In this document: piece after piece, positions 55,004-64,000 of the stretch
How positions within the stretch are numbered: the stretch's first letter is position 1
How the letters are laid out: the number at the start of each line of letters is the position of its first letter
Origin: Datura wrightii
Taxonomy: Eukaryota > Streptophyta > Magnoliopsida > Solanales > Solanaceae
NCBI GenBank assembly: GCA_035772735.1
Contig: JASDFA010000019.1
Span: forward strand, 73,074,001 to 73,138,000
Length of the DNA: 64,000 nucleotides
Direction of reading: 5' to 3'
Translations under genes and position numbers: made by a program
Notes under the pieces: model-generated
What the model saw: the letters and a program-made list of their open reading frames with translations, nothing else
The model's database searches: none
Told to the model about the DNA's origin: nothing

Positions 55004-55155
55004 ATGAGGTTTGGAAAGAGAGGAAAACTCAGTCCCCGTTATGTTAGCCCATACCGGATTATGAAATGGGTTGGCAAGGTAGCATATGAAATTGAGTTGC
55101 CCTCTGATTTAGCTTCAGTCCATCCAGTTTTCCATGTATCACTCTTAAAAAAGTG
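55004..55155 (+). pseudogene. Integrase C-terminus of the 23641 chromovirus, after element D
   Basis: Begins with the second ATGAG duplication and reads MRFGKRGKLSPRYVSPYRIM and ASVHPVFHVSLLKK, completing the integrase broken at 27746. It stops at the point where relatives continue with CIGDP; from 55156 the sequence is LTR-like. The chromodomain is deleted. Confidence 0.9.
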
Positions 55156-56660
55156 ATTAAACTCTCCTAAAAACTCATAAACAGAACATTAGGAGTGATT
55201 AAACTCTCTCAAGTCAAGAACTAGGGTTCTTCTCCAAAAGCTTCTAGGTCAAGTTCTAGCAAGGGTTCTCCAACTTCAGATATGTGGAATTTCAATAAGG
55301 GTTATCCTTCCACCCTTGTGTCCTAAAAATTTTCAAAAAGAACATAGTAATCTAAGTTCTTAGAAATCATGTCTTAGGATTCCTATTCATTTTATGATTT
55401 CCCTTATTATCCTAGTGTTTTCGAGACTCCTATGCTTATTATTATGTGATATTCATAATATTATGTTTAGTTACATATTGTATTTTCATGTCATTGATTT
55501 TAGCATGATTTTAAGTTCATTATTTATGAGTTAGCATTTGCTTTAGAAAAACTTGGCATGTTATGAACACATGATTTTCCTCATAACTTCAGCATGCATA
55601 TTTTGGCAGCATAATCAGTATTTTTAGGTTTTTAGACTCTTAGATCACTTTTAGATAAAGTAGTTTCTGACTTAGCTTATAACACCACTTTTCGAGCTAT
55701 TAGAAAAATGTCAGTTGGGAGTAGTACTTAGCACCAGGTGAATCGGGGTTCAATGCACCCAGGTCCTAAAACTATATGCCACTGTAGGTTTATCCCGAAT
55801 GGGTATCAATTTTAGTGATCATACTAGTCATGCCTTTATATCTTGGAAAAGGTATATTGGGTCCTCTCGATGGGGTGTATACATCGAACTACACGTTTAG
55901 CTCATGTGGTTTATGTCAATTAACAGGCTTCTCCCACAATTTAGTACAATTGAAGTTTAAGTCTCAATTACAGATTCAATTTCAGTGCATGGACATGAGC
56001 CTCAAACTAGTTTTACTAGTATTTTTCATTATGCATACTCAAACTACTATTTTGTATCAGTATCTATGCATCTCTGATAGGGTCATTGTACATCAGTTCA
56101 TTTTATGCATTCAATATAACATTTTAGATTATCAGTATATTACCTTTAGTCAGTTGCATATCTCATATGCTCAGTACATGCAAAGTACTGATCCACATAT
56201 GTTCTATTGTGCTATAACCTATTATGATATAGGTTTAGGTACTTAGGCGCAACATCATGGTTAGCTTTGATTCGATGCCCATCAGCAGTTGTTAGTGGTG
56301 AGTCCTCATCATTCGAGAGCAGGAGTCATATTCATTTCAGTTGTCTTTTTTTTATTTTCAGTTTCAGACTTTAAGAGTTAGTTGGTGACTTGCCCCAGCA
56401 ACCCATTAGTTAGTATAGGCTTTCAGACAAACAATTACTATTTTTCAACGTTGTGTTTAATATCAGACTCAGTATTTATTTTCTTGGATTTAAGTTCAGA
56501 CTATTTTATTTACTCAAGTTGTTTATGAATTCAGTTTATTTTTTCTCAGTTTTCTATGAATAAGATTTTATTAGTTTTATGCTATGTCATGAGTTAGCTA
56601 GGGGTCATTTGTGGTCATAAGCACCGTGTCGCTTTCAGGGTATAGACTTGGGTCGTAACA
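55156..56660 (+). repeat. Truncated H-type LTR
   Basis: Matches LTR H (20280-21807) in order, including the box at 55717 (gggagtagtacttagcacc) and 56297 (agtggtgagtcctcatcattc), and ends GGGTCGTAACA. Its first ~270 bp are missing. It may be the 3' LTR of the 23641 chromovirus. Next bases do not match the flank of LTR H, so no target duplication can be shown. Confidence 0.65.
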
Positions 56661-59225
56661 GAGACCCTTGATGTGGGAACGGTGAGCTTGTATATTATGG
56701 TAAAAAATATATGTGAACATCATCTCTTTGAGAAGCTTCCTATTTCCATGTATGATAAGTAAAAGTCTAAGAAGGCAATCGATTAGTTAAAGCGTAAGTT
56801 GATTGGCGTAATATTGGTTAAATGAGTAATGGCCAAGGTTAATTATGTGATTTAAGAAGCATGCCTCTAAGAAATATATGTATACAGAACCAAGTTTATA
56901 ATATACAAATTGAGATGTAAATGAAAAGGAAGTTAAGGATCGAATGCTAGACCTCTATAAGTAACAAATTAAGTTATGTACTCCTTTTTCGTGCTCAGTT
57001 CTAAAGTCATTAGGAGTCGGTTATCATGATGAATTTTATATTTTAAAAAGTATGTTCTTGGTGAAGGAAACATAGTAAAGTATGTAAAAAAGTTGATAAA
57101 ATGGGTAACAATATAATTAAGGATAAGGACGTGAAGAATAAGGTGTAGGACAAGATGTTATAATACGATAAGGATGTTAAATTGATATAATGAGAACAAA
57201 GATAAAGGACGTTAGAGTATGATGTATAGGTTTATATGATTATTGATAAGTTAGGTAAATTGGAAATATAATAAACATATAATGATCGTTAGAATAAAAA
57301 TAGAGATTTGAGGGTAAGTTTGAATAAGTAAATGAATTGAGAGACATAAAATGGTTGGATTATTAGAATTAATTAAAAATATATTGAAGAAGACTATTAT
57401 GGTAATCATTTGATGGGCTTAGAGATCATGTCTGTACGTTATAGATACACTACTAGGAATCCTTATAAGGAAGGGCAATGAGTCATTAACGGATAATTAC
57501 CTAAGCTACCGTTAGACCAACTTATATAGACCAACTTTTCCTTAAGGAATCATATACTTATAATCCTACCTCTCTAGCATATAGAACATAGATATGAGAG
57601 CAAGTGTTTATAACTCGGGGATCTAAGAACCCCTGTACATGTTGTTTACCTACATTCATGACAAAACTATAAGAAGCTTAAATAGTATCAAAGGTCAATA
57701 CAATCTTCTCTGGTTCATAGAGCTTATATGTTATTCATTGTTTTACGCTTATATCCTCTATTTCAGGAAATAACTTCCCATAGCTATGTACTATAATGTA
57801 TTACGATACAAAGGTTACCAAAATGGTCAAAGTGTTCATATTTAATGACTCGTGCCTATGTCTTTAATAAATAAACTAGCATACATAAAAGCTAAAACTC
57901 AAGTCCTTATGACTCGCTTCAGCTAAGAGTCTTAAGGTATATACCATTCTCATGTTAGTAAACTCCTACAAAGATGTTGTAGTATACAATTGAATCCCTT
58001 AGTCACATTTAATGTTATACGTTTGTATGTCCAACTCATTTTTGAATCATTATTGGAATTCCTTACACTCATGAAAGAATCTATCACTTGTATTTAATCC
58101 CTCAAGTATCTAAATGAATATATGAGACGAGTAGTAATTTAATGAAGCCAAGAATTCAAGTCAAGAACTCTATCTAAGAGTCTTAAGTGTATATACGTCC
58201 TCTATGGTATAGTGCCTCCTCAGATATGGCTAGGTAGGTGTTGAGCCAAAACTCTCTTTCAATTGAGTTTTGTTCATATAAGGGTCGGTATTTAGTTACT
58301 TTAACAGATTAACCAGGGAGGGTCATTAGAGTTGTGTCTATGTACATCATATTATGAGCAGAAATGGTTGCATTATGTTACTTATGATTTACGTATCAGA
58401 TAAGCCTATGGGCTTAGAGACCTTAGCAGTCCACCAATCAGTATTGTTAGTACAGTACATGCGCCTCCCACCTAGTGCGCGTGCTAGGTAGGAATACATG
58501 AGCATGACATTCATATGCATATATTTTGATGTTATGTTATATTTATGTGACTGTATAAATTGCATTGGCATATCTTGAGACTCCAATCAGGTTAGAATTC
58601 CAGGTTTCAGGTTGTTTCTCTTTTTTACACTTTCCAAAGTCAGTTATCTTGAGTTTAATCGTATAGGATGAGCTATGATCAGTTATAGTTTTCAAAGATC
58701 TAGGTTATGTCTACGTTTTATGCTTCCTTTCCTTGACGCAATTATTATTATGATTATTATCTTATGACTATTGCTTTTGAGCCTTACATACTAGTACCTA
58801 TTACTTGTATTGACGTCCCTTTGCCTGGAAAAATTGCATTAATGTTGTAGATACAGGTAAAGGCCCAGATCTTCCTTTCCATTAGGAGTTTGTGAGTTCA
58901 GTGACTATGTTGGTATGCTCGTTTCCTTCTAGGGAAAATGTCTAGAAGTTTGATACTGTGTTAGCTTGAGTTTTTGGTGTACATTTAATGGTAGGTTAGA
59001 TTATTGATTCGACCATTACTATAGTATTCTCATAGAGGCTTTGCAGACTTGGTGTAGTATCGTGCAACTTTGTGATTGTTCAGTTTAGTTTATGACCTTG
59101 TAAGATTATATATTTCTATCTTTATTGAGTTGTGACCTCATCAGTCCGCATACTATATAGCCGTCTCCTTGATACATAAGGTACTGAGTGCCAGTTGCAT
59201 TTCTCCCCTAGTTTGGAGCATGTCA
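56661..59225 (+). repeat. AT-rich LTR-like sequence K; no gene seen
   Basis: Stops in all frames. The right end (gagcatgtca) is directly followed by a tRNA-Met primer site, so at least the right part is an LTR. The left edge could not be found: 56661-57400 may be other sequence. Two related words, 'taagagtcttaaggtatat' (57925) and 'taagagtcttaagtgtata' (58175), repeat within it. Confidence 0.5.
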
Positions 59226-59229
59226 AACT

Positions 59230-59241
59230 TGGTATCAGAGC
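59230..59241 (+). other. Primer-binding site of K (initiator tRNA-Met)
   Basis: TGGTATCAGAGC, perfect, 4 bases after the LTR end. About 95 bases of leader follow before a break at 59336. Confidence 0.8.
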
Positions 59242-59335
59242 AACTTCGAGTCCTAGGGAGTCCACAAATCGGGTCTAGTAGAGTCTTACTTAGGAATTGA
59301 CTGGAGAGTCGAGGATTCGTACATAGCATCTTTAA

Positions 59336-59479
59336 CCCAAACTAAATGGTAAACATCCCTTGAAAATAATCTTTCCAACCTTAAAGTAGGAAATGAAGCG
59401 ACTTACAGGCATAGCTGAACTACCCTGCCATTCTAGGACTGGCTCACCTAGAAATCAGAACTCTACTGTACGGGTTCTA
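59336..59479 (-). pseudogene. Scrap of a minus-strand chromovirus polyprotein (protease-RT link)
   Basis: Minus strand reads RTRTVEF, stop, LGEPVLEWQGSSAMPVSRFI, SYFKV and a trace of KGC; relatives read RTRAVEFRFPGEPVLEW and VGRFISYLKARKMISKGC. It lies between K leader and LTR I, so it was the site into which I inserted, or a deletion joined them. Confidence 0.75.
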
Positions 59480-61471
59480 TGTTACACACCGTAAGTTTCT
59501 ACCGTTTAACCGATGCGTGCAAACGTATGTTGAGAGTATCAAGAAGATAGGAGGCCTGGGCATGAGGCTAGGTGCACTGGGTGTCACACCGTGCTGCCAG
59601 CCTGGCACCTCGCGCACCCTAACCACTGCCCTTATATATACACACACACACATATATATATATGTTCTGAGTGTAGATTCAATTCATTTAAATTTTTTTC
59701 TAAAATAGACCCTTGACCCTCTGAAGTAGTGTCTCAATTTTTCATCCATTTCTTGCTGATTTACGCTGTTAAACTCCGTCCAAACGCAAATTCATCTTGG
59801 ATAATGAGTTCCAAGCCTACAAGCAATGTTCATGCAGAGTTATTTCTTGAAAATTTACTCGGAGTACCGGAACCCCGCCAAGTAAAAGATATAAAAATCA
59901 CTTCTAATTGAGTCTTAGGCGGCTACAAGTGATAGGTAAGTATTTCTACCTTCTAAACTCTCAGAAATTTGTGAGTTTTCGGCTGAATTGAACGAAGTTG
60001 AGTTATAGTTAATATTATTAAAAGATATTCTTATTTGTTGAGTCTTAGTATTGAAAATAGCCTTATTCTCCCAGCATAAGGGCTACAAGTTGGTGGAATT
60101 GCCGGCTTCAGGTTGGAACTATTTGGATGAACAGAAATCAATGATTAAGGTATGTTAAGGCTAGTCCATTTGGCAAGTTATTCTTGTCGTAACATTGATA
60201 TGACTTGTAATTCTGTAATAGATTGAGAATATGAATGTTACAAAAGATTTGAGGTTGTAGGCATAGCATCCCTGGTAAGGGTTAATCATATTTCGTACAA
60301 CCTCTCACTGTGATAAGCTGAGGGACTGTTGATCGTACGAACAGCTTACAGGCTATGAACCTGCTAATACTTACGGAGCTATAGATTGCTTACAGAGGCA
60401 CAATGTTACTATTATTTATAGAACTATGAGATTTCTTTCGGACCTATTGTATTGCTTATGAGCTAATAAATTGCTTACAGAGCTATTAAGTGTGTGAAAG
60501 GACTAAAGTAAAGCCTTTGGGGTTATGTTAGAGTCTTCTATGAACTCCTTCTATGCTCAAGATGACTTACCGACCCTCATAAGGGCATAGTTTGCCCGAG
60601 ACACAGTTTCAGTCACTCATGGGGCCTCAGGATACCGATAGGGGTATATAGACTATTTGGCGCTTTCCAGGGCTTATGGTGGCCCAGGTAGGTTATTCTG
60701 TGTTGATTGTACCTTCCAGGCTTATGGGGACCGGTTAGGTTCTTGTTGTATATTTACTTGCTAGTTATATTTTAGATTGTGAGGCTATCCAGGTTGGACT
60801 CTTATCCTTCATATTGATTACTTTCAGTTCTTTTATCAGTTTTATTTATTGTACTGATGCCCATTCGTGGGGAGCTACATACTTGCCTGTAGGTGCGGAT
60901 AGACGTGGTTCATGACCTCCATAGCCTTCATCCATGGTTAGCAGTTCAGTCAACTCCTTTTCTCTGGAGTTGTTAGTTACAAAGATTTTCTCTCATGTTT
61001 TACAGCTTTTGGATAGGTTGGGGCCCTGTCCCAACCATTATTCACTCTTAGAGGCTTGCGGACTACAAGTCTGGTTGTTGGTTGGTTGTTGTTTGTCGTG
61101 TGGGGCCTATGTATGTTACATTTTGCGTGTTGGGTATGTGGAGCCTAGTTTAGCTATTTAGTTAGCAGCCTTGTCAGCTATAGTATGAATATGACTACCT
61201 GCCTTCTTTTAGTTATGATTAGACAGCGTGGTGGTCTTATCAGCCAGCATAGGATACCTTTATTGTTATGTTGGCTGGGTTAGCTATTTTCTTTTACAGG
61301 TTGCTACGTGGCCTCGTTGGCCTGAGGCTGTATTTACAGCCGAGATATAGTTGTTTGTTTTCTTGATTTTGCATTGCCAGTAGGCACCAGAGGTGTATAT
61401 GCCAAGCCAGGTCAGCCCAAGTCCCATGTGGCACTATATGTTAGTCATGCCTCCAAAGATGGGGCGTGACA
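59480..61471 (+). repeat. 5' LTR of element I
   Basis: TGTTACACACCGTAAG...GGGGCGTGACA, 1992 bp. A dinucleotide repeat (TA/CA) at 59633-59663 includes a TATATATA that could act as the TATA box. No ORF in it is credible. Confidence 0.8.
59633..59663 (+). repeat. TA/CA microsatellite
   Basis: Alternating ta, ca, ta units inside LTR I. Confidence 0.9.
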
Positions 61472-61475
61472 AACT

Positions 61476-61487
61476 TGGTATCAGAGC
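61476..61487 (+). other. Primer-binding site of element I (initiator tRNA-Met)
   Basis: TGGTATCAGAGC, perfect, 4 bases after the LTR. Confidence 0.9.
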
Positions 61488-61687
61488 ATTGTCGCATCTT
61501 ACGGAGTTTGCAAGACATGTCTAGTAGAGTCTTGTCTATGGGTAGGTTGTGAACCACATTCTATAGGCAGGAGGATACTAGGCATGATAGCGTGGTTACC
61601 CTTCTTCTTTCTCCAATCATGCTATAAATCTATGTTGTATCGGGTTGAGTCCCTAAGCTTACGTTATTCTTCTTATCCATAGAGAAG

Positions 61688-62990
61688 ATGTTTGATGCAC
61701 AACAGAACACGACTGATTGGGAGTTGGATATTGCGGCAGGAGAGGGCACTAGCAGGGTGCCACAGTGAGAGCCAACCCAACTTGAGGGCGATCTGGAGAC
61801 ATCACCTCGATCTCTTCAGCATTCACCGCCATATCAGGAGCCCTACAGGATAGAAGATACACCAGTATCACCCCTAGTTATTCCTATACCATCAGATCAG
61901 AAGGTTAAGAGTGTGATTTATATGTTGGCTCGGATGGTGGCCGCTCAGCACCAGCCAGTGGCACCTGTCATCGTGAACCTACTGAAGGGCCTCGAAGTTC
62001 GAGGGTTCATAAGTTTCTCTCTTTGAGTCCGTCGCAGTCTACGGGGATAGATCACAAAGAGGATCCTCAAGATTTCTTAGACCAGATGTAGTGAATATTC
62101 AGGGTAATGCATGCCTCGTCTACAGAGTCAGTTGAGTTGGCTGTGTTTCATCTATGAGATATAGCGGTTCTATGGTATGAGAGTTGGGAAAGGTCCAGAG
62201 GTAGAGATGTACCTCCACCTCCTTGGCTGGGTTTTTGAAGGCCTTCCTAGATCATTATCTGCCTCAAGAGATCCAATAGGCCCGGGTGGATCAGTTTTTA
62301 AATGGAGCAGGGCAGAATGAGCGTTCGGGAGTACACATTGAGATTTGACTCTCTGGCCAGATATGCGCCAGCTTTTGTTGATACTGTTTCAGCTAGGGTA
62401 CACCGGTTTATCATGGGGCTTTCTACGGAATATGTGGAGGTCTGTATTATAGCTACTTTGCGCAAGGACATGTATATTGCATGCATTCAGGCTTTTGCTC
62501 AAAACATAGAGGGAATCAGGCAATGCCAATATGAGGCTAAGAAAATGAGTCGGCAGCCGCACTAGAGGGCTAGACCCGCTGATTTGCAGGCAGAGTTTCA
62601 GGAGGGCCCAGACCTCGGTTTCCAAGCAGGCCACCTAGACCTTTGCCTCCGCAGCAACAAGTTAGTAGTGAAAATCATGGTGGAAAGTCAGGTTTCGGTG
62701 AGAGTTCACGAGCGTCAAGCTCTCAACAGATGAGAGGTCTAGATTAGAGTAGGCTTGTTACACCATGGTGTAGGATTTACAGTAGACAACATTTTGGGAG
62801 GTGTAGATACGGATCTACTGCTTGCTATGATTATGATCAAGAGGGTAGTATGATGAGGAATTATCCGTCCAGATATTAGGGTAACCGTGGCCAGCAGAAC
62901 AGGTCCTCAACAGGATCACATGTTCCAGCACCTTCAGCAGGGCGCAGGCCCTCAGTTCCAGTTGGCAGAGGCAGACGAAGACCAGGGGCA
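61688..62990 (+). pseudogene. gag pseudogene of element I
   Basis: Starts MFDAQQNTTDWELDIAAGEG at 61688, with a stop at 61766. After several slips, the capsid C-terminal half is open at 62302-62565 (VREYTLRFDSLARYAPAFVD, RVHRFIMGLSTEYVEVC). The nucleocapsid near 62765-62830 reads CRIYSRQHFGRC, where the second Cys of the knuckle is Ser. Broken copy. Confidence 0.8.
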
Positions 62991-62999
62991 TCCAGTTCT

Positions 63000-63575
63000 G
63001 GTAGTGTTCCGGATTGCACTTACGCCTTACCAAGGAGACAAGAGCTAGAGTTGCCACCAAATATTGTGACAGGTATGCTGAATGTTTGTTCTCACATAGT
63101 GTATGTTTTGATAGATCCAAGTTCTACTCTGTCTTATGTGACTCCGCTAGTGGCACAGAAATTTTGTATAATGCTAGAGTTACTTCAGTGACCATTTTCT
63201 ATATCCACACCCATGGGTGACTCTATTATTGCTAAGAGCTTTCTCGGGATTGTACAGTAGAGGTTTTCGGTCGCCAGACCTTAGTAGATTTAGTGGAGTT
63301 AGAAATGATTGACTTTGATGTAATTATGGGTATGGATTGGCTAGCGCCCTATTATTCCAATGTAGAGTGTTGGACCAAGACTATCCGATTTCACATTCCA
63401 GGGGAGGTAGTGCGAGAATGGAAAGGCAATGCAGCTACATCAAAAGGTAGGATTATATTTTATCTTTGGGTGAGGAAGTTGATAGGGAAGAGTTGTTTTT
63501 ACCATATTGTTAGGGTTCAGGATATGCAAGCAGAATCCCCGACTCTTCAGGCCATTCCTATGGTTAGTGAGTTCT
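63000..63575 (+). pseudogene. Retropepsin pseudogene of element I
   Basis: In the frame of NIVTGMLNVCSHIVYVLIDP the active-site loop is LIDPSSTLSYVTPLV. The Asp is kept, but Gly is Ser compared with DPGST. A stop near 63197, a frame change by 63293, then LEMIDFDVIMGMDWLAPYYS. A one-base loss at about 63572 (EFWMCF for EFLDVF) cuts it from RT. Confidence 0.82.
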
Positions 63576-64000
63576 GGATGTGTTTCCAAACGAGCTCCCT
63601 AGTATTCCCCTAGAGTGTGAGATTGATTTCTCTATCGACCTGCCACCAGGTACGCAACCTATATCCATCCATCCATACCGGATGGCTCTTACCGAGCTAA
63701 AGGAATTGAAAGAACAGTTGAAAGATCTACTAGATAAGGGCTTTGTCAGGCCGAGTGCTTCACCATGGGGTGCGCTAGTTCTGTTTGTGAAGAAGAAAGA
63801 TGGCTCCCTACAAATATGTATAGATTTATGGCAGTTGAATAAAGTTACTATTAAGAATAAGTATCCCCTTTCAAGGATAGATGATTTTTTTGATCAGCTG
63901 CAGGGGGAAAAATATTTCTCCAAGATAGACTTAATGTCAGGGTATCACCTAGTGCGAGTCGGGGAGAAAGATATTTCGAAGATAGCCTTCAGGACCAGGT
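63576..64000 (+). pseudogene. Reverse transcriptase start of element I (cut by window edge)
   Basis: Open to the window end in its own frame: SIPLECEIDFSIDLPPGTQP, GALVLFVKKKDGSLQICIDL, YPLSRIDDFFDQLQGEKYFS. The FIDD box would lie beyond 64000. Frame is broken only on its left side by the one-base slip. Confidence 0.88.

Larger units (their letters stand above)
59480..64000 (+). mobile_element. Element I: chromovirus running off the right edge
   Basis: 5' LTR 59480-61471, tRNA-Met primer site, gag, protease and RT start, all plus strand. Its protein differs more from A2 than the other chromoviruses do (LIDPSST protease, GYHLVRVGEKDISK in RT), so it is a separate family. Frames are broken by single-base slips and stops. 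Confidence 0.92.

Noticed and set aside
55815..56246. 143-codon ORF in the H-type LTR
   Set aside because: No motif, low-complexity hydrophobic codons from AT-rich LTR sequence, not open in LTR H.
56661..59225. A host gene in the AT-rich stretch
   Set aside because: No ORF over about 65 codons, no recognisable exon pattern, and a tRNA-Met primer site at its end shows it is at least partly LTR.
61476..61487. tRNA genes near the primer sites
   Set aside because: Only the 12-18 bases complementary to tRNA 3' ends are present; no tRNA body or internal promoter boxes.

Overview
The window is a block of nested plant LTR retrotransposons. I see no host gene. The polyproteins are plant Ty3/gypsy types: chromodomain-bearing chromoviruses, most like the Tekay/Del clade, and one Athila-type element. 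Primer sites match initiator tRNA-Met (chromoviruses) and tRNA-Asp (Athila type). The host is a flowering plant; a eudicot of the Solanaceae fits best, judged from family resemblance rather than any diagnostic gene.

Layout. 1-4031: decayed chromovirus on the minus strand, cut off by the window edge. 4032-4605 and 10077-10521: a foreign LTR fragment split by element B (4606-10076), a small ORF-less LTR element with a tRNA-Asp primer site. 10522-19603: decayed plus-strand chromovirus A2 with gag, protease, RT, RNase H, integrase and chromodomain remnants; its 5' LTR is truncated. 19604-20000: orphan pol fragment. 20001-23640: two truncated LTRs, H and G. 23641-27746 and 55009-55155: decayed chromovirus gag-pol, split by element D. 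55156-56660: truncated H-type LTR. 56661-59335: AT-rich LTR-like sequence ending in a tRNA-Met primer site. 59336-59479: minus-strand scrap of a gypsy polyprotein. 59480-64000: element I, a chromovirus running off the right edge.

The most interesting part is 27747-55003. Element D is an Athila-type element on the minus strand (LTRs 1507 and 1509 bp, TSD ATGAG). Two smaller plus-strand elements, E (30352-38844, LTRs 1452 bp, TSD TGCTC) and F (44570-50538, LTRs 1434 bp, TSD CTAAA), are inserted in it. E and F share D's primer site, leader, LTR ends, polypurine tract and several non-coding modules, but have no gag-pol. They carry a 311-codon ORF1 (tandem zinc knuckles plus a coiled-coil-like stretch); E also carries D's 3' ORF2. 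I read D as a relative of the helper and E and F as its non-autonomous satellites, nested in the helper's own copy. B looks like a more distant, ORF-less satellite.

The shared non-coding parts include a tandem-hairpin motif just after the stop of the upstream ORF, with paired base changes between elements; a hairpin at the LTR tip; a hairpin before the polypurine tract; and, in D and E, a GC-rich dyad cluster, TATA-like box and conserved leader intron that look like a separate transcription unit for ORF2.
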